Shown here: positions 1-6,723 of the stretch, piece by piece | How positions within the stretch are numbered: the stretch's first letter is position 1 | How the letters are laid out: the number at the start of each line of letters is the position of its first letter | Assembly (NCBI GenBank): GCA_019308525.1 | Contig: JAFDIC010000065.1 | Location: 1-12,759, forward strand | DNA from: Deltaproteobacteria bacterium | GTDB lineage: Bacteria > Desulfobacterota > DSM-4660 > Desulfatiglandales > HGW-15 | DNA length: 12,759 bases | Direction of reading: 5' to 3' | Program-made: the position numbers and the translations under genes | Notes under the pieces: model-generated | What the model was told of the DNA's origin: nothing | What the model saw: only the letters and a program-made list of their open reading frames with translations | Databases searched by the model: none

Positions 1-760
1 ACAGATCCACGGGACAAAACCCCTGGAGATATGATAGAGGACCGTATTGACCGGCACCGGCTGCAACCTCTGCAAACTCCAATTCCTCCCTCTTTGACTC
101 CAGGGCTTCCTCCAGCACACTGATGTGGGCACCAGCACTGTCAATCTCGCTCTGGATCTCCCTGATCCTCTCTGCTGTTGACAGCAGATCAAGTTCCAAG
201 TCGCGCAGTCCCCTGGATACCCGTACCTCTTCATAGGGAAGATCAAAATCCTTGTTTCCGATTACCATGACAATGCTTTCGCGGCCTTTCGAGCTCACCA
301 CCACGTGTAAGGCCTCCACACCTTGAAAAAAAGAGGAGCTTATCTCATCCTTGAGAACCCTGTAGAATTTCACTACCAGAGCGTTCTCTCTCATCACCTC
401 CAGGTCAGAGGGATCAAACTCGCCCAGGGGTCTTATCCTTTCAATCTCTCTCTCAATTGCTTCCCGCTCCTCGAGGCACTCCTCCTTCTGTCGTGCAAGT
501 GACACTAAATGCCTTGCAAGGTCCACAGGTTCCTGAAGAGGTCCGGGCTCTCCCCTTTCTTCTCCCTGTCCGCTGCCGGAAAGGACATTTACGGCACCTT
601 CAAGGAGATTCACTTCCCCTTCTATCCTCTCCATATCAGAGGATCTGGGCTCCGTCACGTGAGTCACGTGGAGGATTCCAATGTCCCTTACAGCCTCCAG
701 GGTTTCGTTCACCTCAGAGTGGAGAGTGGCAAGTGTGACCTTCTTCATCTTCGCGATCAT
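1..760 (-). CDS. atpI: V/A-type ATPase subunit I (subunit a), N-terminal part, cut by window edge
   Basis: This is the membrane stator subunit, which couples ion flow through the K ring to rotation. Only about 253 N-terminal codons are present; the family is usually 600-700 residues, so the membrane half with the ion channel lies outside the window. The protein opens MIAKMKKVTLATLHSEV and continues with GILHVTHVTEP, which is the typical start of the cytoplasmic domain. Long charged heptad-like stretches follow (residues about 80-110 and 195-230), matching the hairpin stalk of subunit I. The ATG at 758-760 is preferred because an AGG lies about 10 bases upstream; an in-frame ATG four codons later is possible. 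It starts 53 bases after the D gene stop on the same strand, so it belongs to the same operon. The frame is open to base 1. Family identification is from recall of the sequence pattern and the operon position. Confidence 0.88.
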   Translation of the reverse strand, partial: MIAKMKKVTLATLHSEVNETLEAVRDIGILHVTHVTEPRSSDMERIEGEVNLLEGAVNVLSGSGQGEERGEPGPLQEPVDLARHLVSLARQKEECLEEREAIEREIERIRPLGEFDPSDLEVMRENALVVKFYRVLKDEISSSFFQGVEALHVVVSSKGRESIVMVIGNKDFDLPYEEVRVSRGLRDLELDLLSTAERIREIQSEIDSAGAHISVLEEALESKREELEFAEVAAGAGQYGPLSYLQGFCPVDL

Positions 761-813
761 TTGGAATGCCTCATACCAGAGAAAACTCTCTCAACCGGCC
801 CGCTCCCTGTCCT

Positions 814-1410
814 TCATATCCGGGCTGCAATCTTCTTCTTTGAAATCTTCCCCCTGACAACAGCAGCGGTTTGCTGGTCTCCAAGAAAGACCTGGATCAC
901 GCGAATATTCTCCCTTGTCTCCGGGATCTTGACCTTTTCAAAGAGATTGACCCTCTGGACCGTGGTCCGCAGCTCCGCCTCAAGCCGTTCAAGTTGTTCG
1001 TGAAGGATGGAAATCTCCGCCTTCACCCCCAGCAGCTCTCCTATCGCAGCAACCGCGCTATCAACCCAGAGGGGTGTGGAATAGAGGTCGTATTCCACCT
1101 CCTCAAAGACCACCCTCTTGAACAGGGGAATGGTGACTCCTGCCACATTGCCTCTATCTGTCTCTATGGCCCGGATCTTTACGATGTCCGAGATACCTGC
1201 ATCTTCTGCCATGAGGGCGATCCACCGGCTGATTTCCCCCATCAGCCTGTCCTGGTCCCTGACCTTGCCATCAAGATGAGTTCGCACCCGATTCAGCTCA
1301 ATTTGAATCTGGATCTTCTTCAAGACAAGGGTAGGCAGATATCGGTTGTATCTCTTGAGATCCTCCTCCTGTCTCTTCAGCTCTTGAATGGTCAACTTCA
1401 CCTTTGCCAC
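814..1410 (-). CDS. atpD: V/A-type ATPase subunit D (central rotor shaft)
   Basis: Subunit D is the coiled-coil axle that turns inside the A3B3 head and passes rotation to the membrane ring. The 198-residue product has the family length. It has long helical, charged N- and C-terminal regions (about 1-60 and 120-165) around a central beta/turn part, with the family-like opening KVKLTIQELKRQEEDLKRY and a basic C-terminus (KISKKKIAARI). The start codon is GTG (CAC on the plus strand at 1408-1410). It is supported by a strong AGGGGAAGG ribosome binding site six bases upstream, and no better ATG fits. It lies 61 bases after the end of B and 53 bases before I, in the usual B-D-I order. Bacterial naming varies (atpD or ntpD); this is not the F-type beta subunit. 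Confidence 0.93.
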   Translation of the reverse strand: MAKVKLTIQELKRQEEDLKRYNRYLPTLVLKKIQIQIELNRVRTHLDGKVRDQDRLMGEISRWIALMAEDAGISDIVKIRAIETDRGNVAGVTIPLFKRVVFEEVEYDLYSTPLWVDSAVAAIGELLGVKAEISILHEQLERLEAELRTTVQRVNLFEKVKIPETRENIRVIQVFLGDQQTAAVVRGKISKKKIAARI

Positions 1411-1471
1411 TTCAAGCCTTCCCCTGTCCGGTCCGATCTGTCCTTACATGTTTCTATCCAGGCAGTAATCT

Positions 1472-2770
1472 TTACTCCTCCTTTGGCCAGAATGCTTTGA
1501 TCAGTTCCGACCTCATCCCTACCTCTTCAGGAGCAAAACATTCCCCCAGAATCCTCCATCCCTCGTCCAGGGCCTGTTCCAGCGGCATATCAAGGGAAAG
1601 ATCCATCAGCCTTTCTTCGAAAAGCCCCCCGTACTTCATGAGTTTCCCATCCCAGGGAGTCAGTCGGAAACCCATCGCCCTTTTCTCCTCTGTCTCCCTG
1701 TAGGCTGCATAGAGTTGGATCATGGTATCCATGAGAGAACGATGGTCCTCCCTCGTATCCTTGTTGACAAACTGTTTCAGCCGACTCAAGGACCCAAAAG
1801 GGTCAATCCTCCCGTTTCGCAGGTAAAACTGTCCTTCGGTTATGTAGCCCGTGTTGTCCGGAATGGGGTGGGTTATATCATCCCCTGGCATGGTGGATGC
1901 GGCAAGGATTGTAACGGAGCCGGCATCCTCAAAATCCACTGCCTTTTCGTACCGTCTTGCAAGCTGGGAGTAAAGGTCACCCGGATAACCCCTGTTGGAA
2001 GGGACCTGTTCCATTGTAATGGCTATCTCCTTGAGTCCGTCCGCGAAGTTGGCCATGTCGGTCAGGAGGACCAGGACCTCTTTGCCGTGAAGGGCGAATT
2101 GCTCGGCAACCGTAAGGGAAATATCAGGGACCATAAGTCCTTCGACAATGGGATCCGAGGCAGTGTGGATGAAAAAGATTGAGTGGCTCATTGCGCCCTT
2201 CTCTTCCAGGGTATTGCGAAAAAACAGGTACTCGTCATACCTCAGGCCTATGCCCCCCAGGATAGTAATATCCACCTCTGACTGGATCGCTATCCTTGCG
2301 ATCAGTTCGTTGTAAGGTTCACCTGGCACTGAAAACACGGGTAGCTTTTGAGACACCACGAGGGAATTGAATACATCTATCATTGGAATACCCGTGCGTA
2401 TCATGTTGCGAGGGATAATCCTCCTGGAGGGGTTCACCGTAACCCTCTCCACTTCCACCAGGTCTTCTGTCAGATGGGGCCCCTTGTCCCTGGGAAGGCC
2501 TCTCCCATCAAAAATCCGTCCCAGGAGGTTATCGGAAAAGGAGACCTCGAGGGGGTGCCCGAGGAATCTCACCTCGTCTCCGGTGGAGACACCCCTGCCA
2601 CCCGCAAAAACCTGTAGGCTGACAAGGTCCCTGTCCAGCCTGATCACCTGGGCAAGTGACTTGCCCATGGAGGTGGCCACCTCGGCCAGCTCCCCGTAGA
2701 AGACGTCATGGGCCTTGACGGTTATTACATTCCCTTGGATGTTATGAATGTGCGTGTAGACCCTTCTCAT
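1472..2770 (-). CDS. atpB: V/A-type ATPase subunit B (non-catalytic head subunit)
   Basis: This is the non-catalytic nucleotide-site subunit that alternates with A in the A3B3 head. The chosen product is 432 residues, normal for bacterial V-type B. The N-terminal barrel opens [15 protein letters not shown]. Where a catalytic subunit would have a P-loop there is [13 protein letters not shown] (about 147-159), lacking GKT, as expected for B. Further on are [14 protein letters not shown] and [17 protein letters not shown], strong B-family signatures, then [22 protein letters not shown] longer frame reaches 2842, but its extra residues do not look like the family. ATG 2770 has GAGG nine bases upstream and fits the conserved N-terminus. 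The start lies inside the 3' end of A (29-base overlap), which suggests translational coupling. Confidence 0.95.
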   Translation of the reverse strand: MRRVYTHIHNIQGNVITVKAHDVFYGELAEVATSMGKSLAQVIRLDRDLVSLQVFAGGRGVSTGDEVRFLGHPLEVSFSDNLLGRIFDGRGLPRDKGPHLTEDLVEVERVTVNPSRRIIPRNMIRTGIPMIDVFNSLVVSQKLPVFSVPGEPYNELIARIAIQSEVDITILGGIGLRYDEYLFFRNTLEEKGAMSHSIFFIHTASDPIVEGLMVPDISLTVAEQFALHGKEVLVLLTDMANFADGLKEIAITMEQVPSNRGYPGDLYSQLARRYEKAVDFEDAGSVTILAASTMPGDDITHPIPDNTGYITEGQFYLRNGRIDPFGSLSRLKQFVNKDTREDHRSLMDTMIQLYAAYRETEEKRAMGFRLTPWDGKLMKYGGLFEERLMDLSLDMPLEQALDEGWRILGECFAPEEVGMRSELIKAFWPKEE

Positions 2771-4502
2771 CGCCTTTTGCCTCATCGAGGAAACTTCGCA
2801 GTTTCTCCTCCATCTCCTTGAACTCCAGGGACTCCCATTCACAGTAGTTCCAGTCTATGAACAGCTGCCTCAGGGATTGGAAGAACTTGAGCGCCCTCTC
2901 CTTGTCCGAAAGACCAAAGGGCCTTTGAAGGATATCCACCAGAAATCCAAACACGTATGCCTGTCGCTCCCGGCTGGTCGCGCCGTCTATCCTGTCAAAG
3001 GCATTCTGTTGCAAATATACGTGGTCCAGCAACTCCGCCTTTAGATAATACAGGTAGTCATCCAGAGAGGTGCCTTCCTCGCCCACTACTTTCATCATCT
3101 GCTCCACGTCCCTGCCCTTTGACAGGATCTCCCGTGCGATGCCCAGCATCTCCGGACTCGCAATCCCTGGGTAATTACTCCAGCTTTCATGGGGATCAAT
3201 GGATGGAAAACGCCTTGCATTGGCGCGATTCCGGGAAAGCCCGTGAAAGGCCCCTACCACCTTCAGTGTCCCCTGTGTTACAGGTTCTTCGAAGGTGCCT
3301 CCTGCCGGAGAAACCGTCCCACCGATGGTTACGGAGCCCTTTTCTCCGTTGTAAAGGACCACTGCTCCAGCCCTTTCATAGAAGCCTGCAATTCGTGACT
3401 CAAGGTAAGCCGGGTATGCCTCTTCCCCCGGGATTTCTTCCAAACGACCCGAAATTTCCCTCATTGCCTGCGCCCACCTGGAGGTTGAATCGGCCAGCAG
3501 CATGACATCCAGGCCCATCTGCCTGTAGTACTCCGCAATGGTGACTGCCATGTAGACCGAGGATTCCCTGGCGGCCACAGGCATTGAGCTTGTGTTGCAG
3601 ATTATGATCGTCCTCTCCATGAGGGAGCGTCCGGTCCTGGGATCTTGGATTTCTGGAAACTCCCTCAGGATCTCCACGATTTCCCCTGCCCTTTCACCAC
3701 AGGCCGCGATAACAACCAGGTCAACCTCCGCGTGGCGTGCCGTTATGTGTTGTAGTACTGTCTTGCCGGCTCCAAAGGGACCGGGGATGCAATATGTGCC
3801 GCCCTTGGCAATGGGAAACAGGGTATCTATGATCCTTATTCCGGTTATGAGCGTATCATCCGGCCTGAGTCTTTCACTGTAGACCTGGATGGGCACCTTT
3901 ATGGGCCAATGGAACATCATGCTCAGGTCCAGGGTGTCTCCTGTCGAGGTCTCAACCCGCGCAATTGTGTCCTGGACACCGTAATCCCCTTCATCCGCTA
4001 TGGACCTGACCTCGTACTCCTCCGTCGCCTGGAAGGGGACCATTATCCGGTGCACGACGATCCCTTCCCTTACATGACCCAAGAAGTAACCCGCAGAAAC
4101 ACGGTCGCCTGTCTTTGCAGAGGGGGTAAACCTCCACTTCTTGTTCCTGTCCAGGGCATCAAATGAAACGCCGCGGGGTATGAAAAACCCAAACCTTTCA
4201 GCGACACGCGGCAGAGGATTTTGCAGGCCGTCGAATACTTGACCGATCAAGCCGGGGCCCAACTCCGCAGAGAGAAGTTCCCCTGTGAAGATCACCTCGT
4301 CTCCTACCTTTACCCCCAGGGTGTCTTCATAGACCTGGACTTCCGCAACAGGTCCCTGGATCTTTATCACCTCTGATTTGAGTCTGTGTCTGCCGGAGAC
4401 AATATGGGCGGTCTCGTTCTGCATCACGGGGTGGTTCATCTCAACCGTGACCAGGTCGCCGTTGACCCCAATCACCTTGCCGGTCTTCCCGCGGGCTACC
4501 AT
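2742..4502 (-). CDS. atpA: V/A-type ATPase subunit A (catalytic head subunit)
   Basis: This is the catalytic subunit, hydrolysing or synthesising ATP at the A/B interface. The 586-residue product matches the family length and shows the N-terminal beta barrel ([15 protein letters not shown]), the non-homologous bulge region (about 110-190) that separates A from B and from F-type beta, and the Walker A motif GPFGAGKT (241-248). It also has ACGERAGE (267-274), with the catalytic Glu at about 270, and Walker B followed by [19 protein letters not shown] (about 335-353). GERAGE rather than the GERGNE common in archaeal and eukaryotic A subunits is, as far as I recall, normal for the bacterial chlamydia/spirochaete-type enzymes. 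The ATG at 4500-4502 has only a weak ribosome binding site (TGGA), so coupling to the upstream gene 43 bases away is plausible. All catalytic motifs are intact. Confidence 0.97.
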   Translation of the reverse strand: MVARGKTGKVIGVNGDLVTVEMNHPVMQNETAHIVSGRHRLKSEVIKIQGPVAEVQVYEDTLGVKVGDEVIFTGELLSAELGPGLIGQVFDGLQNPLPRVAERFGFFIPRGVSFDALDRNKKWRFTPSAKTGDRVSAGYFLGHVREGIVVHRIMVPFQATEEYEVRSIADEGDYGVQDTIARVETSTGDTLDLSMMFHWPIKVPIQVYSERLRPDDTLITGIRIIDTLFPIAKGGTYCIPGPFGAGKTVLQHITARHAEVDLVVIAACGERAGEIVEILREFPEIQDPRTGRSLMERTIIICNTSSMPVAARESSVYMAVTIAEYYRQMGLDVMLLADSTSRWAQAMREISGRLEEIPGEEAYPAYLESRIAGFYERAGAVVLYNGEKGSVTIGGTVSPAGGTFEEPVTQGTLKVVGAFHGLSRNRANARRFPSIDPHESWSNYPGIASPEMLGIAREILSKGRDVEQMMKVVGEEGTSLDDYLYYLKAELLDHVYLQQNAFDRIDGATSRERQAYVFGFLVDILQRPFGLSDKERALKFFQSLRQLFIDWNYCEWESLEFKEMEEKLRSFLDEAKGDEKGLHAHS

Positions 4503-4545
4503 GGTAACATTCCACTGTCTTTCAATGATTCAGGACCTCCGCCTT

Positions 4546-5100
4546 TCACAAGCGTTCTCTCCCCTGGAGATTCTCCCTGAAGATCTTCTCCAAGATCTCC
4601 CGTCCCTTTTCATCATTGAACCCCTCTATTCTTTCCAGTATTTGGAGCTTCAGCCCGTAGATGATCAGGGCGGTCAGGTCAAAATAGTGGCCTGTCTCCA
4701 TATGGGAAAGAAAGTCCCATCGAATCTCCAAGAGGGCTATTTCCTTTTCATAGGGAGAGCCGGCTTGCAACGCATCGTGGACCTCCTCTATTACGCCCAG
4801 TTCAAGACCGGGACGCTCCCTGATGTACTTCTCTTCCACAAGGCCCAGGTTCTTCGCCCTCCATTTTACCAGTTCATTCCTGAGCGTATTTTCAAAAGAG
4901 ACCCAGCGCCTCAGGAAAGCATTGCTTACAACGTCCGGAGGAATCCGATCTATGTCCAAGAGGCCAAGGCGAAGCTGTCCGTACTCCTCACTCGAAACCC
5001 ACAGGGCACAACTTTCCACGAACTCTTCATGGCTGAGGAGAGGGGATTCGGGAAACTTAAGATAGGGCATGCTGGATAGGACATAGTAGTATTCGGCCAT
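4546..5100 (-). CDS. DUF2764 protein of bacterial V-type ATPase operons
   Basis: This 184-residue protein of unknown biochemical role is found in the second position of compact bacterial V-ATPase operons (chlamydial, spirochaetal and Bacteroidetes type). The product begins MAEYYYVLSSMPYLKFPES, like the DUF2764 family start, and is rich in charged helices (VEEKYIRERPGLELGVIEE; the C-terminal stretch to ENLQGRERL). No signal peptide, membrane segment or catalytic motif is visible. A longer frame reaches 5184, but it would overlap the E gene and adds residues unlike the family. ATG 5100 lies seven bases after the E stop codon. It sits between E and A, where archaeal operons have C and F, so it may replace subunit C as the socket between central shaft and membrane ring. 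That role is inference, based on position and helical character only. Confidence 0.85.
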   Translation of the reverse strand: MAEYYYVLSSMPYLKFPESPLLSHEEFVESCALWVSSEEYGQLRLGLLDIDRIPPDVVSNAFLRRWVSFENTLRNELVKWRAKNLGLVEEKYIRERPGLELGVIEEVHDALQAGSPYEKEIALLEIRWDFLSHMETGHYFDLTALIIYGLKLQILERIEGFNDEKGREILEKIFRENLQGRERL

Positions 5101-5107
5101 AGGATCA

Positions 5108-5740
5108 CTACCGATGCTCTCTTCTCGCCGCTTCCCCGAGGAGCCTGGCAATTCTGGGATGAAGGCTCCCCATGAGAATATCAACTATGGCTTCGTCTGT
5201 TATATCATAGTACATATCCCCTCCCTTCGCCCCAATGCGAAACCCTGCTCCCATACCCCTGACGGGCCTCACCATCACCCCGCTTCTCAATTCTTCTTTC
5301 ATTTCCTGGCACAGGCGCTCTTCCAACTCTTCTGCAACCCCCTCATCGGCCAGGATCTCGATTTCAGTCCCTTCCTTGAAATCCCACTTCTCCAGTATCC
5401 GGAGAATCACTTCCTTCATGAATTCAGTGGTCAGGACAGAAGCAACATGCCGACTCAAGATCCGATCAAACAACTGGATGATTTCATTCCTCGTGCTGAT
5501 GATGAGATCGCGGCCCCTTTGTCTCAAATCATTCTCAAAGGCCTTCCTGATATTCGCCGCCTCCTCTCTTGCCGAGGCAATAATCCCTTGCGCTTCCTTT
5601 TCTGCTTCCCTGACTATCTTTTCTGCCTCTGACCGCGCCCCCTCCGGGATCTCCCGGGAGTGTCTCTGGGGCTCGTCAATTCCCTTCTCCTTTATCTTGT
5701 CAAGCAAAGACTGTATGCTGACTTCCTTTTCCATGGTCAT
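5108..5740 (-). CDS. atpE: V/A-type ATPase subunit E (peripheral stalk)
   Basis: Subunit E forms the peripheral stalk that holds the A3B3 head against the membrane stator. The 210-residue product has the expected layout. A long charged, Ala-rich N-terminal coiled coil spans about 30-85 (for example EAEKIVREAEKEAQGIIASA), followed by a compact globular C-terminal domain (about 110-205) containing GFRIGAKGGDMYYDITDEA, close to the family consensus. ATG 5738-5740 is chosen because AGGGG lies six bases upstream; a second ATG two codons later is possible. It is the first clear gene of the ATPase operon, followed seven bases later by the DUF2764 gene. No convincing promoter was found in front of it. 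The partner small stalk subunit (G/H) is not seen in the window. Confidence 0.92.
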   Translation of the reverse strand: MTMEKEVSIQSLLDKIKEKGIDEPQRHSREIPEGARSEAEKIVREAEKEAQGIIASAREEAANIRKAFENDLRQRGRDLIISTRNEIIQLFDRILSRHVASVLTTEFMKEVILRILEKWDFKEGTEIEILADEGVAEELEERLCQEMKEELRSGVMVRPVRGMGAGFRIGAKGGDMYYDITDEAIVDILMGSLHPRIARLLGEAARREHR

Positions 5741-5892
5741 TCTTCACCCCTGTTGACGTCAAGAAGCCTCTCTTGTATCTCAAGCCCCATGATGAATCGG
5801 AATTTGTACTGAAGAACGAAGCCTCCACAACACGGAAAACTGCTCCATCTTCAATGACCGGGTGCTGGGGGTCATCTCAAGCTGTCTTGCAT
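5737..5892 (-). pseudogene. Possible broken small reading frame upstream of atpE
   Basis: The space between the flavodoxin gene and atpE contains protein-like pieces on the minus strand in different frames. The last piece reads FIMGLEIQERLLDVNRGEE and ends in a TGA that overlaps the atpE start as ATGA, the usual layout of coupled operon genes. Just upstream, in another frame, is PVIEDGAVFRVVEAS, and before that a short ATG-led piece, MQDSL (ATG at 5890-5892). Joining them needs two single-base frame changes, giving about 50 residues. It could be a decayed small gene, a sequencing error in a real one, or chance. No ribosome binding site supports the ATG and I do not recognise a family. Confidence 0.2.
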
Positions 5893-5933
5893 TGGGAAGT
5901 CACGGGCAGTTGTGGAGAAGGGCTGGAACAGGA

Positions 5934-6434
5934 CTATTTTGACCGGGCCTTACGGATCATCCAGTTCGCCCATTCCTTCGCATCCTCCAGGTCTCCCTGG
6001 TCAGGATGACCGGCCGCACTCTGCGCCTCCAGGGCCCAGGACCTGTATTCCGCCTTGTTCAAAAGCGATTCTATGAGGGCCGGCTTCACGCTTCCCCGGC
6101 ACCCAAAAGTACCGAGGACCATCCCCTTGGAAGTCAAGCTCAGGGCATGGTAAAAGGCGGTTACGGCAAGTTGACCCCCCCGCAGTGAGCCATGGGTGGC
6201 AAAAAAGGCTACATTTTTCCCTGTGGGCAGATTCTTGATAAACGCCTCGGCCTTCCTTGGAACGCTATGGGAGTGAACGGGAAAGCCGCAGAAGATGAGG
6301 TCATATTGATCTAGCTCCCTGACCTCGCTGATGGGCGAGATGTCCTTCTCTACCTGTGCTATGCCTTCGTAGATAGCCTTCGCCAGCTTCTCCGTGTTTC
6401 CGGTCTCGGAGTAGTAGGCCACTAGTACCTTCAT
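5934..6434 (-). CDS. Flavodoxin-like FMN-binding protein
   Basis: A 166-residue soluble protein of the flavodoxin fold, likely a one- or two-electron carrier using FMN. The N-terminal strand-loop MKVLVAYYSETGNTEKLA contains the phosphate-binding loop S/T-x-T-G-N-T (residues 9-14). Next is the DQYDLIFCGFPVHSHSVP segment that normally lines the isoalloxazine ring (about 42-59), then FFATHGSLRGGQ (about 78-88) and TFGCRGSV (about 109-116), in the order of the fold. There is no signal peptide. A longer frame reaches 6497, but ATG 6432-6434 has an ideal AGGGGG five bases upstream and begins exactly at the first beta strand. Its redox partner cannot be named; no reductase is nearby. It is collinear with the ATPase operon but 197 bases from atpE, with no clear terminator between them. 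Confidence 0.85.
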   Translation of the reverse strand: MKVLVAYYSETGNTEKLAKAIYEGIAQVEKDISPISEVRELDQYDLIFCGFPVHSHSVPRKAEAFIKNLPTGKNVAFFATHGSLRGGQLAVTAFYHALSLTSKGMVLGTFGCRGSVKPALIESLLNKAEYRSWALEAQSAAGHPDQGDLEDAKEWANWMIRKARSK

Positions 6435-6571
6435 ATAGTCCCCCTTCAACAGAACTGGTTGCAGGGATTTCTTACAGCATTTTCCCACGAAATGCAAGGA
6501 ATTTGGACGTGGAGCACGTTTTCGACTGCCATCAACAGCAACGCGATACGTTCGACTATCCTACCCCAGAG

Positions 6572-6593
6572 GGGAGCGCATCACTCGGCTCCC
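6572..6593. other. Inverted repeat in the divergent intergenic region
   Basis: GGGAGC (6572-6577) and GCTCCC (6588-6593) form perfect 6-base arms around a 10-base loop, 23 bases before the -35 box of the plus-strand promoter. It lies between the divergent flavodoxin and AsmA genes. No T-run follows on either strand, so it is not a typical terminator. It could be an operator or chance. Confidence 0.25.
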
Positions 6594-6615
6594 GGAAACG
6601 GTTCAAGGGGGTATT

Positions 6616-6644
6616 TTGAAGATTTGTCGCTTTTTTGATAAAAT
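6616..6644 (+). promoter_or_regulatory. Sigma70-type promoter of the AsmA-family gene
   Basis: TTGAAG (6616-6621) and TAAAAT (6639-6644) are separated by exactly 17 bases in a locally AT-rich patch, about 80 bases before the chosen ATG at 6724. Expected transcription start is near 6651. The TTG at 6616 could be read as an upstream start codon, but it lies in the -35 box, which argues for the later ATG. Confidence 0.6.
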
Positions 6645-6723
6645 ATATTATATTGACTGCCGACCAGGAACCCAGGTCAGAGCAGCCAAGCTTTCCCGAC
6701 ACTATCTTCCGGGGGCTACTTGG

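Noticed and set aside
871..1500. Long plus-strand open frame of 209 codons
   Set aside because: It is antisense to atpD and the end of atpB, whose protein families are clear; its product has no domain-like pattern.
5773..6009. Plus-strand frame of 78 codons between atpE and the flavodoxin gene
   Set aside because: It overlaps the flavodoxin gene antisense, has unnatural composition (Ser/Trp/Cys rich) and no ribosome binding site.
6435..6520. Minus-strand promoter for the flavodoxin gene (TTGCAT, 17 bases, TAAGAA)
   Set aside because: The -10 box matches consensus at only three of six positions; too weak to annotate.
6616..6723. TTG-started N-terminal extension of the AsmA-family protein
   Set aside because: The TTG coincides with the -35 box of a good promoter, and the extension puts 36 residues before the membrane anchor; ATG 6724 has a ribosome binding site.
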